Shown in pieces: positions 53,930 to 64,000 of a stretch of 64,000 nt of DNA (position 1 is its first letter; each line of letters starts with the position of its first letter). The translations under genes and the position numbers were made by a program. Origin of the DNA: Dactylorhiza incarnata (taxonomy: Eukaryota > Streptophyta > Magnoliopsida > Asparagales > Orchidaceae); NCBI GenBank assembly GCA_033032865.1, contig JAWHQI010000327.1, forward strand, positions 2,307,501 to 2,371,500, in the 5' to 3' direction. Under the pieces are notes generated by a model, which worked only from the letters and a program-made list of their open reading frames with translations, had not been told where the DNA came from and made no database searches.

Positions 53930-55200
53930 TCTCACTAGATGTGACCTAAAAGGAGCTACCCCTAACCAAAGGACATGAACTCAGTGGCATTTAAAGGTGA
54001 CCTAAAGGGATACACTATTTATGTTGATCATTTTCTCCAGGACTGAATTTACCCTAGGTGCAAATACATACAAGTGCTGTTCAAATTATTTAACTTAACA
54101 AATTACAGATTTGTATATGTCTCACTAAAAATAGTATAGAAGGAGCTATACTTAGCCAAATGATATGAAGTCAGTGGCATTTGAAAGGTAACTTCAAGCT
54201 CTACATTACTCATGTTGATTACAAACTCTAGAAATGAGTTTAACCTAAGTGTAGTTATCATACAAGTGTTGTACAAGTTATTTAACTTAACAAATTACAG
54301 ATTTGTATATGTCTCACTAAAAATAGTATAGAAGGAGCTATACTTAGCCAAATGACATGAATTCAGTGGCATTTGAAAGGTAACTTCAAGCTCTACAATA
54401 CACATGTTGATTACAATCTCCAAAAATGTATTTAACCTAGGTGAATTCAACTTACAAGTGCTGTACAAAGTGTAAAATTCAGCAAAACACTATTGTAGAC
54501 AAGTCACACCAAAAATGACATAGAAGGAGTTGTACTTATCCAAATGACATAAAGTCAGTGGCATTTTAAAGGTAACCTAAGGGGCTACAGTGTTAATGTT
54601 GATTACAATCTCCAGAAATGAGTTTAACCTAAGTGTAGTTATCACACAAGTGCTGTACAAGTTATTTAACTTAACAAATTACAGATTTGTATATGTCTCA
54701 CTAAAAATAGTATAGAAGGAGCTATACTCAGCCAAATGACATGAAGTCACTGGCATTTGAAAGGTAACTTCAAGCTCTACATTACCCATGCTGATTACAA
54801 ACTCCAGAAATAAGTTTAACCTAAGAGTAGTTATCATACAAGTGCTGTACAAGTTATTTAACTTAACAAATTACAGATTTGTATATGTCTCACTAAAAAT
54901 AGTATAGAAGGAGCTATACTTAGCCAAATGACATGAAGTCAGTGGCATTTGAAAGGTAACTTCAAGCTCTACATTACTCATGTTGATTACAATCTCCAAA
55001 AATGTATTTAACCTAGGTGAATTCAACTTACAAGTGCTGTACAAAGTGTAAAATTCAGCAAAACACTATTGTAGACAAGTCACACCAAAAATGGCATAGA
55101 AGGAGTTGTACTTATCCAAATGACATAAAGTCAGTGGCATTTTAAAGGTAACCTAAGGGGATACAGTGTTCATGTTGATTACAATCTCCAAAAATGATCC
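53930..55200. repeat. 192-bp array with A-A-B higher-order pattern inside Tekay LTR
   Basis: Unit starts near 54113 (A), 54305 (A), 54497 (B), 54689 (A), 54881 (A) and 55071 (B). A units have GTATATGTCTCACTAAAAAT and end AACTTAACAAATTACAG; B units have GTAGACAAGTCACACCAAAA and follow AATTCAGCAAAACACTA. B units resemble the single type in solo LTR 2 at 17440-18540. Spacing 190-192 bp; a diverged unit precedes at 53920. Confidence 0.88.
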
Positions 55201-55359
55201 TAGCCAAAGTGAAATCAACATGCAAGGTGGTATACAATGTTCACATACAAAGTACATTTACACATATAAACAAAAAGTGACCAAAAGTGGGACTATTGAA
55301 CAACCTAAATATTATGAGCCCACAATTTCCAGCACACCTAAAAGTGATGCCTTCATTCC

Positions 55360-56140
55360 TATCTCATGCATGGACAAAATCTCATGGCCAAGTCTTGAGC
55401 CATTGAGAGAGACTCTTCAATTCCACCTTTTTGCTAAAGTGCACCCCACTTTCCACACACTACTTTGCATGTATGTGAAAATTACCAACATGCACAAGGC
55501 CAAATGGCCTCCAATTTCTACCAGAGATATAGATCTATGTAAAGAGCTCACCACCCAAATTTGGGGGTGTTTGGAGTTACACAACTCCATAAATACCAAA
55601 TACTTACTTTTACTAAAAAAATAGAATAACTCAAGGGATATAAGTCCAAAACTTCTCAAATTTAAACATAGATATGTCATCATACCAAGCATTCATTCAT
55701 ACCTCATGCATGGGCAAAATCTCATTGCCAAGTGGTGCCATTTGAGAGATAATCTTCAAAACCCCACATTTATACTAAATGCACCTCATTTTCCACACAC
55801 TACTTTGCATGTATGTGAAAATTACCAACATGCACAAAGCCAAATGGCCTCCAATTTCTACCAGAGATATAGATCTATGTAAAGTGCTCACCACCCAAAT
55901 TTGGGAGTGTTTGGAGTTACACAACTCCATAAATACCAAATACTTACTTTTACTAAAAAAATAGAATAACTCAAGGGATATAAGTCCAAAACTTCTCAAA
56001 TTTAAACATAGATATGTCATCATACCAAGCATTCATTCATACCTCATGCATGGGCAAATTCTCATTGCCAAGTGGTGCCATTTGAGAGATAATCTTCAAA
56101 ACCCCACATTTATACTAAATGCACCCCATTTTCCCATACA
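55360..56140. repeat. ~340-bp direct repeats inside Tekay LTR
   Basis: CATGCATGGGCAAA[AT]TCTC at 55705 and 56045 (about 340 bp apart), with a diverged first copy at 55365. 55790-56040 is nearly identical to 55450-55700. The two almost equal minus-strand ORFs (55417-55692 and 55775-56032) come from this duplication and are not genes. Confidence 0.87.
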
Positions 56141-58177
56141 CTACCTTGCATGCATGTGAAAAACCCCAAACTCAAGGGGTCATGATGTTGAGTCCCCTAG
56201 CATGCATGGGAACAAAATCAGTGACATGCAAGGTGATTTACACCTTCACTTCCACTAAAAGCCCTAAGAGCCAAAATTGCTAATTGCACACAATTAACCC
56301 CTTTGAGCCATAAGCTTAAAATTGAGTCTCAGGAAAAACTACTCATGCAAATGGAATGAAACTTAAACCAGAGGCCATACATGCCCTAAAAAGGCCATCA
56401 CCCAAATTTGAGATCATTAGGAGTTATATAGCTCCAAATATCCCATTTATTTAATTTTCTAGGTTTTGAACAAAACTATAGAAAAATTATCTCCCAAAAA
56501 TCTGATACTCAAACCTAAGCTAGGTATAGGGCACATGCATGCATAGCCAAAATATCAGCTTCATCAGATTTGTCATTTAAGAGTTATAATAGATTAAAGA
56601 TCTGGTTTGAGTTTTTACCAGCCTCACTAGAATGAGTGTTGTGGGTCCCACGCTTAACCAAATAGCCTGATTCCACTTCCATTAGAAAGTAGACATCAAG
56701 GCCTACAAATGTCATCTCTGGGCATTTCTCGAATTATGGCCTCTAAAGGCCTCAAAATCGGGCATAAATGTATGTATAGAAGTGTGACATATAATTAAAT
56801 AACAAAACTTAATTCATTTCTGGGCTGCGAATAGGGATTTTACGGGAAATCAACGGCTAGGATTGCGTCTTCCTCGATGAGCAAGGGTCCCGATTCGCTG
56901 CGCCTGGGCCATTTTGCGAGCAAGATTCCGGCGAGCTCCGGCCATCTCCGCCAAAACTGCCAAGCCCGCACCTTCACCGGACCTAGGGCTATCGAATGAC
57001 GGTGAGGGCATGGCCGGAGGTGGCCGGAGTAGGCCTGCGGTTATTTCCGTTTTCCGGGCTTGGAACATTGAAAACGTGAATGGCGATTTCGCCATTCTTC
57101 ATTGGATTTGAACAGAGAATAATGGGGGAAGCTAGCACGAGTGGAGAGGGGAAGGAATGTTGCCTGAGCGCGGCCTTGGCGGCGGGAATTGGGTTAAGCC
57201 CACTTAATTTGAGCTTTGGGCTCACTTGACCCAAATAGGCCAATTTGGGGGTTTTGGGTTTGTGGCTTGATTTATTCTCACTCCACTAAATGTGACTGAC
57301 CCACATTACTGCCTTGGACCTTATTGACCCCTTCCAAGAGGAATTGAGCCATGGTGGGGGTCATATATGGCTTGATTGCACTTATTTGCCTATAGGGGCA
57401 ATTTGTGTATTTTGTTGATTTTGCCCTAATTCTCCATGGTTGAATGCACACCATGGCCCATTTAGGTCTCATATACTCCCCTTATGGTTTAGGGGTGATC
57501 AGTTTGGTCATACTAAGTCAATTGGAGATTAATTTGGGTTTTAGCACATTTAGGTCAATTTGGGGCTTTTTAGTAATTGGCCCAATTTCTCCAAATTGGT
57601 GGTCCTAGGATGGGGCTTTTGGGTCCATTAGGTCCCCTAGGGAGATTGCCATATGAGAGTGGGCCCTATTTGATCTATTGGGGTTCAATTGCCCTTAGTT
57701 ATGGTGGTTTGACCTAAGATAGTTCAAAGTTGACTTTTGGTCAATTTGACCGAAATGGTTGACCCCAAGGGTCCCTAGTGGCCTACTTACCTCCTTGGAT
57801 GGTCATAGGGATCATAGTGGGGTCATGTTGGCTTTTTGGAGTCTTTTGGTCACCTGTAGACTAGGATATCAAAATTTGCTATTTGCACCCCAAAATGCAT
57901 TCCTTCCTATCCTAATGAGTTCATGGGGCCTTCTTGGCCCACCTTGTGTACTTAACTCATCATAGGAACTGTTCATGGCTATGTGGGGTGTATAAGATAA
58001 TTTAGCCTCCCTTTTTAGTTCACTTTTCATTAGGGTGGTTCTTGATGGCTAAGTGCACACCATGTGTTTTTCATCTCTTTCATTTTCATCCTAGGGTTCT
58101 ACGTCACTTATCATATTTTTGTCATGACTTGTCATGACAAAATTATATAGGGGCCTAGTAGTTTGGGGGATGTTACA

Positions 58178-58219
58178 AATCCCAATACAAAACAAAACAA
58201 TTTCGTCCCCGAAATTTAG
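58178..58219 (-). promoter_or_regulatory. Tekay polypurine region
   Basis: The minus strand reads AAATTTCGGGGACGAAATTG (58199-58219) and TATTGGGATT directly before the LTR start TGTAACATCC. CTAAATTTCGGGGACGAAAT is the conserved box I associate with Tekay elements upstream of the 3' LTR. Confidence 0.75.
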
Positions 58220-58242
58220 GACCGGGTGTACGGGTTTTCAGA

Positions 58243-59406
58243 TCAAGTACAATAAAATAAAATCAAATACATTTTTTTTTGCAATCGGGTGTTACCTGAT
58301 TCAAATAGTTCTGGGTAGCGTTGCTGCATTAGATCCAGAGGTTCCCAAGTATGTTCCTCCTGCCCGTGGTTGGACCAAAGGACCTTTACTAATGCACCTT
58401 CTTTCATCGTAGAACCCGGATGCTGGAGTCGTCAATCCGTATGGGCTCCAAACAGACTGACCGATTTGTTGCTACTGGGCCCATAGTGCGAGCAATTTGT
58501 TGTTCAGGCTTAAGCAGGGCCCTCCTGAGCGAAGAGACGTGGAAAACGTCGTGCAGGTTCTCCAGTTCTGGTGGAAGCTCTAGTCGGTAGGCTAGGGGGC
58601 CGATCCGCTCCAGGATCCTATATGGCCCCATAAACCTAGGACTGAGCTTCTTTAATCTCCGTACCCGTGTGGCGCCATGCACCGAACGTATCTTTAGAAA
58701 AACTTCGTCTCCTACCTGGAACTCTACCTTAGATGTCGCGCATCGTAATATTTGGCCTGACGACTCTGGGCTTCTAGCATTCGCTCCCGGATCAGTCGCA
58801 CTAGAGCGTCTGTGTCTTCTTCAAATTTTGATCCCGGTACCCTTGGATATTCATCCTGGACCCATGATAGTGGGGTTCTACATTTCCGACCATACAATGC
58901 TTCATAAGGGGCCATGCCAATGCTGGACTGATGGCTATTGTTGTAAGAAAATTCAGCGAGCGGCAACAACCTTTCCCAAGGCTCCCCGCGATCCAGGATG
59001 CAAAGGCGAAGCAGATCCTCCATCGTCCGAATAGTACGCTCAGTCTGACCGTGTGTTTGAGGGTGAAAGACGGTGCTGAAGGTCAACCGAGATCCCAGAT
59101 ATGCCTGCACAGCCTTCCATTCCCGGGACGTGAACCGGCCATCCCGATCAGACACGATCGTCTTAGGGACTCCGTGGTACCGAACAAACTTTTCCACAAA
59201 CAGCCGTACTAATGTTCCGACTGGGGCACCTTTCCTGATGGGAATGAATCGTGCTACCTTTGTCAGTCTGTCAACAATCACCCATACAGAGTCATTCCCG
59301 GAGTGGGAGCGAGGTAGCCCATGCACGAAGTCCATAGATATGTTTTCAAACTTCCACTCAGGCACAGGTAGAGGCTGCAATAGTCCCCCCCCCCCCCCCC
59401 CCCCCC
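58243..59406 (-). pseudogene. Tekay integrase core, C-terminal domain and chromodomain
   Basis: Core: VDRLTKVARFIPI (first D), VSDRDGRFTS (second D), HGQTERTIRTMED (glutamate), all intact, in the frame 59380-58724. TGA/stop at 58724 is followed in register by GDEVFLKIRS and SPRFMGPYRILERIGPLAYRL (GPY/F module, 58682-58530) and VFHVSSLRRA. A shift near 58404 then opens LVKVLWSNHGQEEHTWEP with QQRYPELF, a chromodomain, which defines a chromovirus and may steer integration to heterochromatin. The upstream frame is separated by the 22-C run at 59385-59406. Confidence 0.88.
59385..59406. repeat. poly-C tract (22 C) in Tekay pol
   Basis: On the coding strand it lies between AAGCCG and ACTATTGCAG, replacing a short natural G run ([11 protein letters not shown]). 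It shifts the frame between the integrase zinc finger and core. Confidence 0.9.
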
Positions 59407-61119
59407 GGCTTCTTGCATTCTGCCTTCACTTGTTGACAAGATACACAGTGCGTCACAAAGCGGGTGATGTCTTTCTTCATACCGGGCCAGTACATCGACT
59501 TCCTCAGATCCGCCGTCATTTTGGAGATACCCGGGTGTATGGAATACTTGCTATTATGTGCCTCAGCCATGATATCTTCCTGAATCCTGACTCCTTGTGG
59601 TATGAGTATTCGCCCACGGAAGTGAATGAGACCATCACGCAAAGTGAAGTTCCCTGAGGGGCCTGACTCCAGGGCCGCAAACACTAGTACCAATGATGCA
59701 TCTTTCCTTTGCCCAAATTTAATGCGATCTTGGATATCACAGGTCATGCTCATAGCTGCCAAGTATTCTGCATAAGTCTCGGGGTCGGCCTTAGATATCA
59801 GTGTGACTTGCGTGTCCTGAAGTACCCTTATCAGTTCCATAACCATCAATCGAGGCTCCGTGTCGGACGTACTCGCTCTTCGGCTAAGTGCGTCTGCTAC
59901 CGTGTTTGCCTTCCCGGGGTGATAGTGCATTGTGTATTGATAGTCACACAAGAACTCTAGCCATCTCCGTTGGCGTAGATTCAAGTCTTTCTGGGTGTCG
60001 ATGAACTTGAGATTTTTGTGATCCGAGAAGATATCGCAATGAACCCCATATAAGTAGTGCCTCCAAATCTTCAAAGCGAAAACCACTGCTCCGAGCTCTA
60101 AGTCGTGTACCGGATAATTTTGTTCATGTTTCTTTAACTGTCTCGAGGCATAAGCAATCACATGGCCATGCTGCATGAGGACAACACCCATTCCTTGATA
60201 AGATGCGTCAGTGTAGATTTGGAATCCCTCCTTCCCGGATGGGAGGGTATGGATGGGGGATGTGGTGAGTCGGTTCTTCAACTCCTGAAAGGTTGCCTCA
60301 CACTTGTCTGTCCACACAAAAACAGCATCCTTCTTTGTTAACGACGTGAGGGGAAGTGCAATCTTTGAAAACCCCTCCACGAACTTACGATAATAGCCTG
60401 CTAGTCCCAGGAAGCTGCGGACATCCGAGGCCGACTTTGGTTGCGGCCAATCCCTTACTGCCCGTTCTTTGGCTGGGTCCACTGTCAACCCGGCCCCACT
60501 GATTACGTGCCCTAGGAATGCCACCTCCCGTAGCCAAAATTGGCACTTCGAGAACTTCGCATACATTTGATGCTGCTGTAACTTGCTCAAGACTTGAGTC
60601 AAGTGTTGGGTATGCTCCTCCTTTGTCTTGGAGTAGATTAAGATGTCGTCAATAAACACGATAACGAATCTATCTAGATAGGGTTCGAATACGCGGTTCA
60701 TCAAGCTCATGAATGCGGAGGGAGCATTCGTGAGCCTGAATGGCATCACTGTAAATTCATATAATCCGTAACGGGAACTGAAGGCCGTCTTTGGGATATC
60801 CTCCTCTCGAATCCGCAACTGATAGTATCCGGACCTTAAATCGAGCTTAGAGAACTAGAAGGCTCCCTGAAGCTGGTCAAATAACTCATCAATTCTTGGT
60901 AGCGGGTATGTGTTCCGTACCGTCAGTCGATTCAGCTCTCGGTAATCGATGCAGAGACGAAGCGACCCATCCTTCTTCTTTACAAATAGTACCGGTGCTC
61001 CCCAAGGGGATGAGCTTGGTCTGACGAACCCTGAGTCCACAAGCTCCTGGAGTTGAGTTCTGAACTCAGCTAACTCTCTTGGTGCCATTCTATATGGTGC
61101 CCGAGACACCGGTTTTGCT
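59407..61119 (-). pseudogene. Tekay reverse transcriptase, RNase H and integrase zinc finger
   Basis: RT begins at [14 protein letters not shown] (61109); LYIDYRELN-type block [15 protein letters not shown] near 60940; TAG 60855 interrupts at QGAF; then [18 protein letters not shown] (usual GLTNAP, so G to R) and an intact FIDDILIYS (about 60640-60665). RNase H has [29 protein letters not shown] and [10 protein letters not shown]. The zinc finger [17 protein letters not shown]...[11 protein letters not shown] ends at the poly-C tract. All in one frame (60818-59358 open for 486 codons). Confidence 0.9.
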
Positions 61120-61687
61120 CATGGTACTTGTTGAATTCGGAAATCCACATCTCTAGACAGGGGTAGTCCAGGTAGCTTTTCTGGGAATACGTCGGGGAAA
61201 TTTTGGACTACGGGGATATCCGTCAGAGAGCTTCCTTCCTCTTTCATCTCAAAGCAAATCATATAAACCTCTTCCCCCTGTAAGTGGGCCTTAACGGCCT
61301 GGGCTGATGAAATTAAACGACGGGGGACAGGTTGAATACCTGCGATTGTCACCTCGGAGTCTTCGTGTTTTAATACAATCTTCTTCGCTTGACAGTCGAT
61401 CTTGGCGCTGTTCCAGTACAACTAGTCCATGCCCAAGATTAGATCATAGTCCTTCATCTTCAATAGCGTTGCCGGTGTTTCAAATGTCTTTCCTCCGATC
61501 TCTATATCCATACTACACTTAGCGCAAGTTACTATTTCTGTTCCATCCGCCAGTCGCACCTTCCTTTCGATGCCGTCCTAGTGTTGCACCTGGTCTACGT
61601 TGCTTATGAATCCCGCCGAGACGAACGAGTGGGATGCACCCGTATCAAACAAGGTATATGCGAGTTTGTTGTAGACTAGCACTATAC
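61120..61687 (-). pseudogene. Tekay aspartic protease and linker
   Basis: IVLVYNKLAYTLFDTGASHSFVS at 61685-61615 holds the catalytic DTGAS. Stops at TAG 61578-61580, TAG 61422-61424 (LGMD-stop-LYWNSAKIDC, TGG in relatives) and TGA 61119-61121. DLILGMD and the CFEMKEEGSSLTDIPVVQNF linker precede RT. It is in the same frame as RT and one frame away from gag. Confidence 0.87.
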
Positions 61688-61788
61688 CTGGGTGATTTCG
61701 TGGTTTTAGTTTGTCGTTGAAGAAAACTAAAGCTTGGCATAATAATTACACAAGTACATATATAAACATAGAAGAAAAACTAAAGTAC
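61688..61788 (-). other. putative 101-bp GT-AG intron between gag and protease
   Basis: On the minus strand it begins GTACTTTAG and ends ATCACCCAG, is AT/T-rich, holds stops in the gag frame (TAG at 61727) and includes CTAAAAC about 25 bases before the AG as a possible branch site. Removing it joins VIT-C directly to IVLVYNKLAYTLFDTG, and changes the gag frame (first base 1 modulo 3) to the pol frame (2 modulo 3). No experimental support; a chance insertion or a programmed frameshift are alternatives. Confidence 0.5.
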
Positions 61789-63034
61789 ATGTAATAACGT
61801 CCTCTGGGTTCCTGGGTTCGGCCAAGTCCAGAGCATACATTTGCTCTGGTCGCTGGCCTCTACCTTGTGGCCCTCGACCTCGTCCACGTCCTCGGCCTCG
61901 GCCCCTGATTTGTTGTACCGGTGGTGCTGCTATAGGTAGAGGTGGGGGGTTACCCCATCTCTGAGGGCAGTGGGCCCGCACATGTCCTGGCTGGTGACAC
62001 CAGAAACACACTGGCGGGGGATGTGCTCCACCTTCTTGTCTTTGGGGCTCCTGGATCCGCAACGGCTGAGGAGCAAGTACAGCCGGGGGTCTCTGGTCTG
62101 GTCGGGGGTCTGGATGAGGTCGTCCTCTACCTCCTTGATGTCTAATAAATCCACCGCGCTGTCGGTGGTCCCGTCCTCTATTCCCGTTTCCATCTTCCGC
62201 TGGCCTTTTTCCTCGGCCCCTCACCATTTGCTGATCTGCCTCTAGTCTTCTTGCTGCTTCACTGATTCGGGCTACACTGGAGTCCGCCACATACTGTAGG
62301 GAGTGTCTGAGATCGTCTCGGAGGCCCTTGAAGAACCTCTTGGCGTACCCAGAGTCGCTTAATTGATGAGCTGTAGCGAAGCGTGCCAGGTGAGAGAACT
62401 CCCGCTGGTAATCCAACACTGATAGATTCCCTTGTCTCAGATGCAAGAATCTTTCCTCCAGTTCATCTCTCGCTGTTTGAGGCACAAAGTGCTCAAGTAG
62501 TGCCTCCTTAAACTCTTCCCACGTGATGTCTGCGTACTCTAAATCGGCAAAGGTGGTGTCTAAAGCTGACTTCCACCATCTCTTAGCATGAGATCTTAGG
62601 GCAGAAACAGCTAAGGATACTGCAACATCCACCGGGCAACGAATCCCTGCCAGCATTTCCTGGATTGCATCCAGCCATTCCTCCGTTTGCACCACTAACT
62701 CTGATCCTGTGTAAGATGGGGGGGAGAGGCCCCGGAAGACGCTCAACCAGTTTGCCCCTGGGTAAGGGGCCTGGACCGGGACCTGTTGCTGAGTATAGGC
62801 CTGCAGGATAGCGGCCAAGGTCTAACCCAGCTCCGTTTGTGGGAACTGGACGGGAGCCAGTGGGGGAGGGACCGCATTCTGTGCGGGAGGTACTTCGTCT
62901 TGCACTGGGGGAACCGTAGCCTGTTCAGGAGGGACTTCATCTTGCACTGGGGGAATCACGACCTGAACGTGGGGAATCGTGTTCTGAACCTGGGGAATCG
63001 TTCTCCGGTTGGGAACATTCACCGGAGGCTACAT
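61789..63034 (-). pseudogene. Tekay gag
   Basis: ATG 63032-63034 is followed at once by TAG, then a Pro/Gln/Val-rich leader with VPPVQDEVPP repeated (63022-62830) and a second TAG at 62822-62824. The long open part (62818 onward) has the retrotransposon gag domain: LSVFRGLSPPSYTGS, TEEWLDAIQEML, AKRWWKSAL, WEEFKEALLEHFVP and LDYQREFSHLARF. A basic RG-rich stretch and the zinc knuckle CFWCHQPGHVRAHC (C-x2-C-x4-H-x4-C, about residue 270) follow, then RGRGRGRGRG. Gag reading continues to the intron-like segment at 61788. Confidence 0.88.
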
Positions 63035-63204
63035 AAGAAAAGGGCTTGGTTTAGAAAGGTTGGCCTAAAGCATCTCGTTTGATGGACAATTTTAACATGA
63101 TTTTTCCTATGGACACACCATTGCTTCCGCTGCTAGTTTGTCCTCAAACTAACTCGAGCGGGGTTGCCCTAGGGTTGTGGACTTCTTTATTTTGGATCGG
63201 TTTG

Positions 63205-63220
63205 GCTAAGCTGATACCAG
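63205..63220 (-). promoter_or_regulatory. primer binding site, initiator tRNA-Met type
   Basis: The minus strand reads CTGGTATCAGCTTAGCC two bases after the LTR end TCTTACA. TGGTATCAG is the complement of the initiator Met tRNA 3' end used by Tekay elements; the following bases deviate from AGCC by a small insertion. Confidence 0.8.
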
Positions 63221-63222
63221 TT

Positions 63223-64000
63223 TGTAAGACCCCCTTTTTTTGCGAACAATCACCGGGTCTTACCGCCCAGAACCGCCGTCTTGCGGTGATACCATCTCAA
63301 TACATGGCCACCACCACAACACGCCGATCCTGCCGACTTTTCAACAATATCCAGGCCAACCAAAATCATAAGAAGGAAGAATAAATTAAAAGCACAAGTC
63401 CACAACGATCACATCAAAATAGTGAAACATGTCCAACAAGAGATAATCATACATAATTAAGAGTTTATCAGAGTGCGGAATTTAAAATGAAAAGTACAAC
63501 ATGGGCCTAAGCCCGATCTAACGATGCTTTCTTCGCCTCTCGCCTGGCGAAGATATAACAATCTATGCATCCACATGGCTCGACACCCTCAATGGCATAT
63601 AACTCTGCTCTCTGTCCCGGATAGATGTGAAGCATAGGTATATGAGGGGTCTTGCTTACCGGAGCTCTCCCGGTAGCAGCTGAGAGTCCAACTCCGGGCC
63701 TGGTCACTGTCTCAGGTACCACCCTCTGGGGGTTGACCTGCTCTCCCTGGTTCTCCTGTAATAATAGGGTCCACTGACCGTCAGTCTAAAAGACTCAGCA
63801 CATTCCTCACCGCCTCCACCCGCGACTTCTAGGCACCGAGCGGGGAGGAGGAAGCGGAGGACAACAAGGGGTAACAAAATAAGCAGATGACAGGTGGCAA
63901 GGAAAACTAAGGAAATACATTAAATAATTGTCTAGCAGTTCTATAATCAATCACAAGGTAGAGCAATAAAATACAGGAAACTACTGTATCAGAAATATAA
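63223..64000 (-). repeat. 5' LTR of Tekay element 3, cut by window end
   Basis: TGTAAGACCCCCTTTTTTTG at 63223, aligned with 51253-52040. The C run after TGTAAGA is 5 here but about 16 in the partner LTR, so the expansion arose after insertion or is an assembly effect. The rest lies beyond the window. Confidence 0.9.

Larger units (their letters stand above)
51253..58177 (-). repeat. 3' LTR of Tekay element 3 (6.9 kb)
   Basis: TGTAAGACCC at 51253 to GATGTTACA at 58177, the same ends as the three solo LTRs. It contains a C run (51260-51275), the 45-bp array, the 192-bp array and a ~340-bp duplication, with a GTCAATTTGG-rich right part (57200-58150). No gene; the small frame 51548-51763 is also present at 63507-63722 only because it is in both LTRs. 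Confidence 0.9.
51253..64000 (-). mobile_element. Tekay/Del-type chromovirus (element 3), partial at window end
   Basis: Minus orientation: 5' LTR from 63223 to beyond 64000, initiator-Met-type PBS, gag, PR, RT, RNase H, integrase, chromodomain, PPT, 3' LTR 51253-58177. By eye I count about sixteen substitutions over some 770 aligned bases between the two LTR ends, so it is fairly young. gag-pol nevertheless has stops (63031, 62822, 61578, 61422, 61119, 60855, 58724) and a poly-C frameshift at 59385. A 101-bp intron-like segment separates gag from pol. Confidence 0.92.

Noticed and set aside
55417..56032. Two almost identical minus-strand frames of 91 and 85 codons (possible paralogous small genes)
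   Set aside because: They reflect the ~340-bp direct duplication inside the LTR; no codon bias, promoter or homology supports a gene.
51548..63722. Identical 71-codon frame at 51548-51763 and 63507-63722 as a conserved small gene
   Set aside because: It lies in both LTRs of one element, so the identity follows from reverse transcription and not from selection.

Overview
The window is intergenic DNA from a plant nuclear genome, most likely an angiosperm with a repeat-rich genome. I see no host protein-coding gene, tRNA or rRNA. Almost every base can be placed in nested LTR retrotransposons of three Ty3/gypsy lineages (Athila-like, TAT-like and the Tekay/Del-type chromovirus), their solo LTRs, and TIR DNA transposons. 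The plant assignment rests on these lineages: the DLGASIN protease and the CACTTGCCGTTATCA-type LTR end of Athila, a second RNase H in the TAT elements, and a chromodomain, initiator-Met PBS and TGTAACATCC LTR start in the Tekay element.

Layout. 1-446: 142-bp tandem array from the 3' region of a TAT element. 447-13764: 5'-truncated Athila-like element (+) with decayed PR-RT-RH-IN, a long 3' noncoding region and a 3' LTR split by a 6.4-kb Tekay solo LTR (6232-12623, TSD CCAGC). 13765-21412: TAT integrase fragment split by a 7.0-kb Tekay solo LTR (14306-21315, TSD CTGAG). 21413-28882: TAT element (-) with decayed gag-pol and its 5' LTR but no 3' LTR. 28883-40590: DNA transposon district: a MULE with 9-bp TSD inside a Harbinger-like element, two solo LTRs of a short LTR family, and a 7.1-kb palindromic structure flanked by TAA and filled with GC-core/A-tract minisatellites. 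40591-49519: the best preserved TAT element (-), whose 5' LTR is interrupted by another LTR (49520-51180), itself followed by a Tekay chromovirus (-, 51253 to beyond the window) with a 6.9-kb left LTR.

All gag-pol genes are broken by stops, many of them TGA or TAG where a relative has CGA, CAG, CAA or TGG, and by frameshifts, so no element here looks autonomous. The most unusual items are: (1) a frame-restoring 101-bp GT-AG intron-like segment between gag and protease of the chromovirus; (2) ~190-204-bp satellite arrays amplified separately inside different copies of one LTR family, one with an A-A-B higher-order order; (3) the foldback minisatellite complex at 33-40 kb; (4) tandem perfect-hairpin units in TAT LTRs; (5) long poly-C/poly-G tracts that recur at the same pol site in two elements. 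I found no gene-based defence, metabolic or signalling system.
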